DNA of 64,000 nucleotides from Lachnospiraceae bacterium (GTDB lineage: Bacteria; Bacillota; Clostridia; Lachnospirales; Lachnospiraceae). The position numbers and the translations under genes were made by a program. Under the pieces are notes generated by a model that was not told where the DNA came from, made no database searches, and saw nothing but the letters and a program-made list of their open reading frames with translations. Numbering within the stretch: position 1 is the first letter of the stretch; each line of letters opens with the position of its first letter. This document shows positions 18,554-26,046 of this stretch, in pieces. Location of the stretch: positions 62,001 through 126,000 of the forward strand of contig JAFTPP010000011.1 in NCBI GenBank assembly GCA_017463255.1, given 5' to 3'.

Positions 18554-18625
18554 AGGGCTATCGCCAAACGGTAAGGCAACGGACTCTGACTCCGTCATCT
18601 CAAGGTTCGAATCCTTGTAGCCCTG
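18554..18625 (+). tRNA. tRNA-Gln (anticodon CTG)
   Basis: A 72-base cloverleaf without an encoded CCA. The acceptor stem is AGGGCTA with TAGCCCT, the D arm is GCC...GGC, the anticodon arm is ACGGA-CTCTGAC-TCCGT with CTG at 34-36, and the T arm is CAAGG-TTCGAAT-CCTTG. The discriminator base is G. CTG reads the glutamine codon CAG. The gene stands alone behind glnN with its own promoter and terminator. Confidence 0.95.
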
Positions 18626-18634
18626 CTACTTATT

Positions 18635-18665
18635 AAGCTCTCGGTTTTCGAGAGCTTTCTTTCGT
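18635..18665 (+). terminator. Terminator of tRNA-Gln
   Basis: AAGCTCTCG (18635-18643) pairs with CGAGAGCTT (18649-18657) around a 5-base loop, followed by T-rich TCTTTCGTTTT. Confidence 0.8.
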
Positions 18666-18678
18666 TTTGGAGGTTATT

Positions 18679-19389
18679 ATGTATTCATTTGAAAGCAGAA
18701 TCAGATATTCACAAACTGACTTAGAAGGAAAGATTACTCCGGAGGCAATTCTTGACTATTTTCAGGATAGCTCTATTTTTCACTCCGAAGATTTGGGAGT
18801 GGGTGTTGAATACCTGAAAAAAGAAGGTCTTGTCTGGGTGTTGTCCGCATGGCAGATAGATATTGTAAGATACCCTAAAATGGGAGAGCGGGTGCTTGTG
18901 AAAACAGCACCTTATGATTTTAAGGGCTTTTTGGGTTTCCGTAACTTTGTCATGGAATCTTTGGAGGGTGAATGCTTTGCATGTGCGAACTCCGTTTGGA
19001 CTTTAATGGATACTGTGAATAAGCGCCCTACAAAACCCAATGAGTTAATGCTTGACCTATATAAACTGGAAGAAAAATATCCCATGGAATATACGGAGAG
19101 GAAGATAAAGATTCCAACAGATATGGTTAGTGTCAATAAGGAACCAATTGTAGTGCGTCCACATCACTTGGATACTAATTTGCATGTGAATAATGGGCAA
19201 TATGTAAGAATGGCTATGGATGCTTTGGATGCGAAAAGGGAAATCAAAAGAATCCGTACTGAATATAAGGTGTCAGCCGTACTGGATGATGTGATTGTTC
19301 CGCAAGTGATAGAAAAAGAGGAGTGCGCCTGCATTTTGTTAAATGATGTGAATAACAACCCTTATGCTATTGTAGAGCTTACATGGTAA
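18679..19389 (+). CDS. Acyl-ACP thioesterase
   Basis: Hydrolyses acyl-ACP to release free fatty acids. The 236-residue double hot-dog protein begins FESRIRYSQTDLEGKITP and contains an N-terminal hot-dog helix (ILDYFQDSSIFHSEDLG), VWVLSAWQIDIVRYP, and a second repeat with LDTNLHVNNGQYVRMA, in which the Asn-His region matches the family's catalytic loop. The start is the ATG with GGAGG 5 bases upstream. It follows the tRNA terminator directly and precedes cvfB by 58 bases. Chain-length preference cannot be read from sequence. Confidence 0.88.
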   Translation: MYSFESRIRYSQTDLEGKITPEAILDYFQDSSIFHSEDLGVGVEYLKKEGLVWVLSAWQIDIVRYPKMGERVLVKTAPYDFKGFLGFRNFVMESLEGECFACANSVWTLMDTVNKRPTKPNELMLDLYKLEEKYPMEYTERKIKIPTDMVSVNKEPIVVRPHHLDTNLHVNNGQYVRMAMDALDAKREIKRIRTEYKVSAVLDDVIVPQVIEKEECACILLNDVNNNPYAIVELTW

Positions 19390-19447
19390 TAAGAGTAAAA
19401 CGCGTTTTTTGGACGCAGTACATAAATGGACGGAAAGGACGATAAAA

Positions 19448-20293
19448 ATGATTGAAATTGGAAAGAAACAGGAGTTAAAGGTAGTACATCAGGTGGAATT
19501 TGGGGTTTATCTGGGGGAGGAAGAATCCACAGACCAGATAAACAGAGTACTTTTGCCCAAAAAGCAAGTGCCTGCCAATACAAAAAAAGGTGATGTGTTA
19601 AGCGTTTTTGTATATAGGGATTCTGAAGACAGGCTGATTGCGACTACAAGAGAACCCTTTTTACAAATAGGAGAGCTTGCAAAATTAAAAGTAAAAGAAG
19701 TGAATAAATTCGGTGCTTTTTTAGATTGGGGGCTTGAGAAGGATTTGTTTTTACCATACAAAGAGCAGACCGGTAAAGTGTATGCCGGCGATTGGTGTAT
19801 CGTTACTCTTTACGCAGATAAGAGTAACCGGCTTTGTGCGACCATGAAGGTGTATCATTATTTAAGACAGGACAGCCCTTATAAGAAAGAAGATAAAGTA
19901 CAGGGAACGGTTTATGAAATCAGTGAACGTTTTGGTGCTTTTGTGGCAGTTGATGATAAATATTCGGCATTGATTCCTAAAAAAGAATTCTTTGACAATG
20001 CAAAAGTGGGGGATGAAATATCTGCCCGTGTTACCAGAGTGTTAGAAGACGGAAAATTAGAATTATCCATCAGGGAAAAAGCATATCTGCAGATTGAAAA
20101 GGATGCAATTAAGGTTTTAGAGATTATTGCAAGCTATGACGGAGTGCTTCCTTTTACGGATAAAGCAAACCCGGAAGTAATCCGTCGTGAGACCGGAATG
20201 AGTAAAAATGAGTTCAAGCGTGCTGTGGGAAACTTACTAAAAAAGGGTGAAATCACCATTCATGATAAGTGTATTCGTAGTACTATGAAATAA
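19448..20293 (+). CDS. CvfB-like S1-domain RNA-binding protein
   Basis: A 281-residue protein of the CvfB/YitL family: tandem S1-like domains (about residues 1-65, 70-135, 145-215) with KVKEVNKFGAFLDWGL and GTVYEISERFGAFVAVDDKYSALIP, and a C-terminal winged helix. In staphylococci CvfB binds RNA and affects virulence gene expression. The start is the ATG at 19448 with GGAAAGGA upstream; an in-frame TTG at 19409 is less likely. Its role here is probably post-transcriptional regulation, by analogy. Confidence 0.85.
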   Translation: MIEIGKKQELKVVHQVEFGVYLGEEESTDQINRVLLPKKQVPANTKKGDVLSVFVYRDSEDRLIATTREPFLQIGELAKLKVKEVNKFGAFLDWGLEKDLFLPYKEQTGKVYAGDWCIVTLYADKSNRLCATMKVYHYLRQDSPYKKEDKVQGTVYEISERFGAFVAVDDKYSALIPKKEFFDNAKVGDEISARVTRVLEDGKLELSIREKAYLQIEKDAIKVLEIIASYDGVLPFTDKANPEVIRRETGMSKNEFKRAVGNLLKKGEITIHDKCIRSTMK

Positions 20294-20435
20294 TTTTTTA
20301 TCTTTTGTATAGGTTGCATATCTGGAAAAATGTGAGAATTTTGGGGAAAAGCAATAAAAATCACTAAAATATTGTGGAAAACCTATAGATTTTTTTGTTA
20401 TTATGTAATAAAATGAGACATAGGTGTAGGTTTTT

Positions 20436-20449
20436 GGGTCAAATGACCC
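20436..20449. repeat. Short palindrome in the leader of the PucR/CdaR-like regulator
   Basis: GGGTCAAATGACCC has 6-bp perfect arms around AA, 68 bases before the regulator start, in a 223-base gap with little else recognisable. It could be a regulator binding site or a small leader hairpin. Confidence 0.4.
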
Positions 20450-20516
20450 GTTGTATCGTTGTGAATAATGCCTAGAAGCGAAAAGCCGAAGGCGGTCATG
20501 GAAATGGGGTTAATGT

Positions 20517-21605
20517 ATGATATCAAATCAAATATTGCAGAACACAATTGATGGAATGAAAACAATTGCCAGAGTAGAGATGTGCGTAGTGGACACGGAC
20601 GGTGTCATTGTGGCAACTACTTCGGAGAGTATGGATGAGAGCAAAGCAGTGGTTATGGAGTTCGCCAAATCCCCTGCAGACAGCCAGGAAATTCAGGGAT
20701 ATCAGTTTTTTAAGATATTTGATGAACAGCAGCTGGAATACATACTTGTTGTAACCGGTCAGGGAGAAAACCTGTACATGGTAGGTAAAATGGCAGCTTT
20801 CCAGATTCAGAATCTTCTTGTTGCCTACAAGGAAAGATTTGATAAGGATAACTTTATCAAAAACCTTTTGCTTGATAACCTGTTACTGGTAGATATTTAC
20901 AGTCGTGCTAAGAAACTGCATATCCAGACTGATATTAGAAGAGTGGTAATGGTAGTAGAGACAGGACGGGGACGTGATAACAACGTTCTTGAAATGTTGC
21001 GTACATTTCTTGGTAATAACGCCAAGGATTTTGTTACTGCCGTTGATGAAAACAGTGTTATTGTTGTCAAAGAACTTACAGACAACGAAAGCGCAAAAGA
21101 TATTGAAAAAGCAGCTACTTCTTTGATTACTTACCTTGCAAAAGAAGGACTGGCGGGAGTACATATTTCCTACGGTACCGTTATTAGCGAGATTAAGGAA
21201 GTGAGCCGTTCATACAAAGAAGCGAAGATGGCATTGGATGTAGGTAAGATTTTCTTTAATGAAAGAGATGTGATTGCTTACAGTGAATTGGGAATCGGCC
21301 GTTTGATTTACCAGCTTCCGATTCCGCTTTGCAAAATGTTTATTAAAGAGATTTTTGGTGGAAAGAGCCCTGATGATTTTGATGAGGAAACTCTTACAAC
21401 AATCCATAAATTCTTTGAAAACAGCCTGAATGTATCTGAGACATCAAGACAGTTATTTATTCACCGTAATACATTGGTGTATCGCCTTGACAAGCTTCAG
21501 AAGACAACAGGACTTGACTTACGTGTGTTTGAAGATGCCATTACCTTTAAGATTGCATTAATGGTAGTAAAATACATGAAATACATGGAGAGTTTTGAAT
21601 ACTAA
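20517..21605 (+). CDS. PucR/CdaR-type transcriptional regulator upstream of ftsEX
   Basis: A 362-residue cytosolic regulator. The N-terminus (QILQNTIDGMKTIARVEMCVVDTDGVIVATT) resembles the sugar-diacid recognition domain of CdaR; the middle is a degenerate GGDEF-like region; the C-terminus is a PucR-type helix-turn-helix (SETSRQLFIHRNTLVYRLDK, residues about 305-325). The ligand is unknown. It lies 24 bases ahead of ftsE in what looks like one operon with the cell-wall hydrolase module, an unexpected neighbour for a sugar-diacid type regulator. It should not be confused with the c-di-AMP protein CdaR at 40244. Confidence 0.82.
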   Translation: MISNQILQNTIDGMKTIARVEMCVVDTDGVIVATTSESMDESKAVVMEFAKSPADSQEIQGYQFFKIFDEQQLEYILVVTGQGENLYMVGKMAAFQIQNLLVAYKERFDKDNFIKNLLLDNLLLVDIYSRAKKLHIQTDIRRVVMVVETGRGRDNNVLEMLRTFLGNNAKDFVTAVDENSVIVVKELTDNESAKDIEKAATSLITYLAKEGLAGVHISYGTVISEIKEVSRSYKEAKMALDVGKIFFNERDVIAYSELGIGRLIYQLPIPLCKMFIKEIFGGKSPDDFDEETLTTIHKFFENSLNVSETSRQLFIHRNTLVYRLDKLQKTTGLDLRVFEDAITFKIALMVVKYMKYMESFEY

Positions 21606-21629
21606 TAGAAAGGATACTGGTGATTCGTA

Positions 21630-22373
21630 TTGAAAGACAACGCGGCAAGATCACGTGGAAAGAAAAAAACAGTTAACAGTAAAGAAGTTATTGTTTTTGA
21701 CAACGTTGTAAAAGCATATTCCACAGGTGCACCTGCCCTGAACGGAATCAGCCTTACAATTAACAGAGGTGAATTTGTATTTATTGTTGGAGACAGTGGT
21801 TCGGGTAAATCAACGCTTATCAAACTTTTGTTAAAAGAGTTAAATCCTACGGAAGGTACCATCATCGTAAACGGACAGAATTTGAATAAACTCCGTCGTA
21901 GAAAAGTGCCGAAATACCGTAGAAATATCGGCGTTGTATTTCAGGACTTCCGTCTTTTAAAAGATAGAAATGTTTATGAAAATGTGGCTTTTGCACAAAG
22001 AATCGTGCAGACGCCTATGCGGGAAATGCGTAAGAATGTACCGTCAACTTTGTCATTGGTCGGATTGGCGGACAAGTATAAGGCGCGACCTATGCAGTTA
22101 TCCGGTGGAGAACAGCAGAGAGTTGCCTTAGCAAGAGCTTTGGTGAATCATCCGCCGATTATTCTGGCAGACGAGCCTACAGGAAATCTTGACCCCAAAA
22201 ATTCTTGGGAAATTATGAAATTATTTGAAGAAATCAATGAACAGGGTACAACGGTTGTGGTTGTTACCCATAATAAAGAAATCGTAGATGCCATGCAAAA
22301 ACGAGTGATTGCTTTAAAGAAGGGCGTTATTGTAAGCGATGAGAAAGAAGGTGGATACGTAGATGAGAATTAG
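21630..22373 (+). CDS. ftsE: Cell division ATP-binding protein FtsE
   Basis: ABC-type ATPase that, with FtsX, transmits cytoplasmic signals to peptidoglycan hydrolases at the septum. The 247 residues include Walker A GDSGSGKST, Q-loop VFQDFRLL, signature LSGGEQQR and Walker B ILADEPTGNLDP. An N-terminal extension of about 17 Lys/Arg-rich residues precedes the usual start; the TTG at 21630 is supported by GGTGAT 5 bases before it. It overlaps ftsX by 11 bases. Confidence 0.95.
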   Translation: MKDNAARSRGKKKTVNSKEVIVFDNVVKAYSTGAPALNGISLTINRGEFVFIVGDSGSGKSTLIKLLLKELNPTEGTIIVNGQNLNKLRRRKVPKYRRNIGVVFQDFRLLKDRNVYENVAFAQRIVQTPMREMRKNVPSTLSLVGLADKYKARPMQLSGGEQQRVALARALVNHPPIILADEPTGNLDPKNSWEIMKLFEEINEQGTTVVVVTHNKEIVDAMQKRVIALKKGVIVSDEKEGGYVDEN

Positions 22374-23259
22374 TACTTTATTCTATGTTTTCAGACAGGG
22401 TGTCCGCAATATTTTCCGTAACAAGTGGTTTTCACTTGCTTCTGTAGCAACCATGAGTATCTGTCTGTTTTTGTTCGGATTGTTTTTTGCGGTTATCGTC
22501 AATTTCCAGAACATCGTAAAAGCAGCGCAGGAAGGGGTCTCCATTGTTGTATTCTTTGATTATGGAATTGAGGATTCAAGGATTGCGGAAATCGGTGATT
22601 TACTGGACGCAAGGGAAGAAGTTTCTGATTTTGTGTATGTATCACCGGAAGAGGCATGGGATGGATTTAAGGGAGATTACCTTGGAGACAGCGGTTTGGA
22701 ATTAACAGAAAATCCTCTTGCGGATTCTGCAAACTATCAAGTGTATATGAGCGATGTGTCAAAACAGGCGGAATTGGTAGAATTTTTGGAATCTGTGGAC
22801 GGTATCAGATCTGTTATGCGTTCGGAACTGGTGGCCTCTACTTTAACAGGATTTAACTCATTGGTTGCCTACGTTTCCATGGGTATTATTATACTGTTAT
22901 TGGTGGTATCTGTTTTCTTAATCAGTAATACCATAACGGTTGGTATATCAGTCAGAAAAGAAGAAATCGGAATTATGAAATATGTGGGTGCCACGGACTT
23001 TTTTGTAAGATCACCTTTTGTAATTGAAGGTATATTAATTGGTTTTGTGGGCGCGTTAATTCCTTTGGTACTTGTATATTATGTGTATCATGCGGTTATA
23101 GATTATATTACCATTAAGTTTTCCGTTCTTTCCGGCTTACTTGCATTTATGCCGGTTGAAGAGTTATTTAAATCATTGGTTCCCGTATGCGTTATTATGG
23201 GTGTGGGAATCGGATTTTTGGGAAGCTTTATCACAGTTCGTAAGCATTTGCGCGTTTAG
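22363..23259 (+). CDS. ftsX: Cell division membrane protein FtsX
   Basis: Permease-like partner of FtsE. The 298 residues show the standard topology: a first transmembrane helix (about 22-46), a large extracellular domain to about residue 165, and three more helices at about 167-190, 220-245 and 265-290. The extracellular loop usually binds the hydrolase cofactor, here the EnvC/PcsB-like protein encoded next. The start overlaps the end of ftsE, indicating coupled translation. Confidence 0.95.
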   Translation: MRISTLFYVFRQGVRNIFRNKWFSLASVATMSICLFLFGLFFAVIVNFQNIVKAAQEGVSIVVFFDYGIEDSRIAEIGDLLDAREEVSDFVYVSPEEAWDGFKGDYLGDSGLELTENPLADSANYQVYMSDVSKQAELVEFLESVDGIRSVMRSELVASTLTGFNSLVAYVSMGIIILLLVVSVFLISNTITVGISVRKEEIGIMKYVGATDFFVRSPFVIEGILIGFVGALIPLVLVYYVYHAVIDYITIKFSVLSGLLAFMPVEELFKSLVPVCVIMGVGIGFLGSFITVRKHLRV

Positions 23260-23296
23260 TTGCCACTTATAGGGGAGAGGTAGGACTGGAGGTAAA

Positions 23297-24583
23297 ATGA
23301 AAATAAAGAGAATACGTAAGGTGTCGATAATTCTTTGTATGCTCTTACTCGCACTGAGTTTTTCGCCACCTGATATATCAGTTGCTAAAAAAACGAATGA
23401 TACAATCCGGGATTTGGAAAATCAGATAGCTCAGGCTGAAAGGGAAAAAGAGAATCTGAAAGCTACCCAGAATAATCTTAAGGATAAGCTCGATTCTTTG
23501 CAGGATGAAAATGCTGACTTGAAGGTTGATTTGCGTGAACTGGATGATAACATTGTTGAGGTTGAAAATGTTATCGCTGATTTGGATGCCCAGATTGAAG
23601 CAAAAGTTGCAGAGATTGACGCCATTAAGGCAGAACTTGCAATTACATCACAGGAGCTTGCGGTTACTACGGAAGAACTTGCGGTGGCAATCGAGATTTC
23701 AAATAAGCAGTATGATGACATGGTCCAGAGAATCCGTTTTATGTATGAAAACGGACAGTCTGTGTATATTGAATGCTTTTTACAGAGCGATAGTTTTTCT
23801 GATTTTCTTACCAAGGCAGAATATATTGGTCAGATTACCGAATATGATAGAATGAAATTGGATGAATATATTGCTACCCAGGAAGAAGTTGCTCTCAGAA
23901 AGAGTTTATTAGAGACCCAGGAAAGCCTGTTAGAAACTCAGGAAAGCTTACTTAAGGCTCAGGAGTCAGCTTTGGAAGAAGCCCGTGCAACCCAGGAAGC
24001 AAACAAGGCTACTTTGGATGCGATGAGAGACTTAAAACAACAGGAAATTAATGCGAACCAGAGTAATATTTCTGCGGCAGAACAGGAAATTAAGGCAAAC
24101 GAAGAAGAACTGGCTGCCATGACAGAAACCATCAAGGCGCTTGAAAAAGCCCTTGAGGAAGAAGAGCAAAAGCTTTTATATGATGGTGGTGCGTTTATTT
24201 GGCCTGTGGCAAAGTACACAAGAATTACCAGCCCATTTGGCTGGAGAAACCATCCTACATTACATGTGCCAATGTTCCACAATGGTATTGATATCGGTTC
24301 ACCATATGGTACAGCAATTTATGCGGCTTATGACGGAAAAGTAATTGCTTCTTCCTATACGTCGGTTATGGGGTACTATATTATGATTGATCATGGCGGT
24401 GGAATTATTACTGTTTACATGCATTGTTCTAAATTGCATGTTAAGGCAGGAACCATGGTAACATGCGGACAGAAGATTGCGGCAGTTGGTTCCACAGGAA
24501 GATCGACAGGTAACCATTTGCATTTCAGCGTCCGAAAGAACGGGGAGTATGTAAACCCGTTGGATTTTGTCAAAGAACCATAG
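23297..24583 (+). CDS. Secreted coiled-coil M23 peptidase (EnvC/PcsB-like)
   Basis: Peptidoglycan hydrolase working with FtsEX. The 428 residues have a signal peptide (Lys/Arg then a hydrophobic stretch to about residue 30), a long coiled coil (about 35-290) and a C-terminal LytM domain. Zinc motifs are intact: HNGIDIG (HxxxD) and HLHF, with a further His in YMHCS, so unlike E. coli EnvC, which lacks catalytic residues, this protein is probably an active endopeptidase. It follows ftsX by 37 bases, and the coiled coil is the expected contact for FtsX. GGAGGT precedes the ATG. Confidence 0.92.
   Translation: MKIKRIRKVSIILCMLLLALSFSPPDISVAKKTNDTIRDLENQIAQAEREKENLKATQNNLKDKLDSLQDENADLKVDLRELDDNIVEVENVIADLDAQIEAKVAEIDAIKAELAITSQELAVTTEELAVAIEISNKQYDDMVQRIRFMYENGQSVYIECFLQSDSFSDFLTKAEYIGQITEYDRMKLDEYIATQEEVALRKSLLETQESLLETQESLLKAQESALEEARATQEANKATLDAMRDLKQQEINANQSNISAAEQEIKANEEELAAMTETIKALEKALEEEEQKLLYDGGAFIWPVAKYTRITSPFGWRNHPTLHVPMFHNGIDIGSPYGTAIYAAYDGKVIASSYTSVMGYYIMIDHGGGIITVYMHCSKLHVKAGTMVTCGQKIAAVGSTGRSTGNHLHFSVRKNGEYVNPLDFVKEP
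23903..23965 (+). repeat. Three tandem 21-base repeats encoding heptads
   Basis: Three consecutive copies encode SLLETQE, SLLETQE and SLLKAQE within the coiled coil of the M23 peptidase. They diverge in synonymous sites, so this is an old in-frame duplication that sets coiled-coil length. Confidence 0.75.
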
Positions 24584-24607
24584 TAATAGCAGAATGGAGA
24601 TGGCTGA

Positions 24608-25879
24608 ATGGAGGATAAAGACTTATCTTTAGAAAGCCGGATAAAAGAAAATAAAAGATTTTATTGGAGCGGTATTCTGACAGGCGTCTTATTTGGACTT
24701 CTGATTTGTGCGTGCTTGTTTTTGGTTATTAAAATCAGGGAGCTGCGTAATGCGGGAGAGATACAGGTTGATGCCACTTACGAAGAAGCGAATGTTAAAG
24801 AAGTTGCCAGCGATGCGGTTCAGGAAAAAATAAGGGTTCTTGCGGAAACCATTAATAATTATTATATGGGTGATGTAACCACAGAGGATCTTGTTAACGG
24901 TCTTTATTACGGAATGCTTGATTCTTTGAATGACCCTTATTCCCAGTACTATACCGTGGAGGAACTGGAAGCATTAATGCAGGATACACAAGGTATTTAC
25001 TATGGTATCGGCGCAGTGATTACCTTGGATACTGAGAAGGAATTATGTTACATTAAACAGGTGATTGAAGATTCTCCTGCTGAAAAAGCCGGACTTTTGG
25101 AAGGCGACTATTTTGCAGGAATTAACGGTACCAGTTGTGTCGGAATGGATGCCACAGAGGTTGCTACCACCCTTAGAGGTGAAAAGGGAACCAGTGCGAC
25201 TATTACCATTCATCGTCCTTCTACCAATGAAACATTTGATGTTAGTGTGACCAGGGACAAAGTAAAACAGATTACCGTGACTTCTCAGATGTTAGAGGAT
25301 AATATCGGATATATTCAGATTACATCCTTTGATGATGTTACGACAGACCAGTTTAAAGAGGAATATGCGGCTCTGACAGCAGAAAAGATGCAGGCATTGA
25401 TTATTGATATCCGTTCTAATCCGGGCGGTAATGTAACAACTGTTTGCGATGTTTCAAAGATGTTGCTTCCAAAAGGTCTGATTTTCTATACAGAAGAAAA
25501 AGACGGAACCAGAACGGAATATGAGTGCGATGGTGAGAATGAAATTCAGATTCCGCTGGTTGTTTTAGTAGACGGGCACAGTGCCAGCGCTTCGGAAATT
25601 TTAGCAGGCGCCGTCAAAGACTACAAAAAAGGAACATTGGTGGGAACCACCACTTTTGGTAAGGGAATTGTGCAGAGATTACTGTCTATCAGTGACGGAA
25701 CTGCGATAAAACTTACCATTGCCAAGTACTTTACACCAAATGGCAATTATATCCATGGTACGGGAATTGAACCGGATGTTTATATTGAGTTTGATTCCGA
25801 GGCATATACAAATGATGGATATGATAACCAGTTACAAAAGGGTATTGAGATTTTAAAACAAGAACTTGGGATAGAATAA
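24608..25879 (+). CDS. S41 family C-terminal processing protease (CtpA-like)
   Basis: A 423-residue membrane-anchored serine protease. It has an N-terminal transmembrane helix (about 19-44), a PDZ domain (about 120-205, GIGAVITLD and GLLEGDYFAGINGT) and an S41 catalytic domain with the nucleophile in GHSASASEIL and the general-base lysine in TTFGKGIVQ. It is the last gene of the ftsEX-hydrolase unit. Such proteases often trim or inactivate wall hydrolases, so it may control turnover of the preceding M23 enzyme; this is inferred from context. Confidence 0.92.
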   Translation: MEDKDLSLESRIKENKRFYWSGILTGVLFGLLICACLFLVIKIRELRNAGEIQVDATYEEANVKEVASDAVQEKIRVLAETINNYYMGDVTTEDLVNGLYYGMLDSLNDPYSQYYTVEELEALMQDTQGIYYGIGAVITLDTEKELCYIKQVIEDSPAEKAGLLEGDYFAGINGTSCVGMDATEVATTLRGEKGTSATITIHRPSTNETFDVSVTRDKVKQITVTSQMLEDNIGYIQITSFDDVTTDQFKEEYAALTAEKMQALIIDIRSNPGGNVTTVCDVSKMLLPKGLIFYTEEKDGTRTEYECDGENEIQIPLVVLVDGHSASASEILAGAVKDYKKGTLVGTTTFGKGIVQRLLSISDGTAIKLTIAKYFTPNGNYIHGTGIEPDVYIEFDSEAYTNDGYDNQLQKGIEILKQELGIE

Positions 25880-25903
25880 CGAATATTGTGAAGAAAGAGA
25901 ATA

Positions 25904-25945
25904 GGCTCTGATTTCTGCGGAAAAGTAGAAATCGGGGCCTTTTTT
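25904..25945 (+). terminator. Terminator of the ftsEX operon
   Basis: GGCTCTGATTTCT (25904-25916) pairs with AGAAATCGGGGCC (25927-25939) with two G-U pairs, followed by six T. Confidence 0.9.
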
Positions 25946-25960
25946 GATAAACACTAAATA

Positions 25961-25974
25961 CGAACAAATGTTCT
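25961..25974. promoter_or_regulatory. LexA box (SOS operator) upstream of uvrBA
   Basis: CGAACAAATGTTCT matches the Gram-positive LexA site CGAAC-N4-GTTCG at all but the final base and contains the palindrome GAAC-N4-GTTC. It lies 9 bases upstream of the uvrB -35 box, placing excision repair under SOS control. Confidence 0.85.
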
Positions 25975-25983
25975 AAGAAAATA

Positions 25984-26012
25984 TAGACAAATTAAAATGT
26001 ATGTGATATGAT
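25984..26012 (+). promoter_or_regulatory. Promoter of uvrBA
   Basis: TAGACA (25984-25989), a 17-base spacer and TATGAT (26007-26012), 34 bases before the uvrB start and adjacent to the LexA box. Confidence 0.7.
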
Positions 26013-26046
26013 GTAACAGTTAAGTTATTGAGAAAGAAGTGGTGAT

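Noticed and set aside
18554..18625. tRNA-Gln as an integration site of a mobile element
   Set aside because: No integrase gene lies nearby and no second copy of the tRNA 3' end was found; only the 7-base CGAATCC recurs, which is too short.
20517..21605. Regulator before ftsE as the c-di-AMP protein CdaR
   Set aside because: It has a PucR-type helix-turn-helix and no transmembrane or YbbR domains; the c-di-AMP CdaR is the gene at 40244. The shared name is only a nomenclature clash.
23903..23965. Three 21-base repeats as a CRISPR or VNTR locus
   Set aside because: They are in frame, encode coiled-coil heptads and have no spacers. They belong to the M23 protein.
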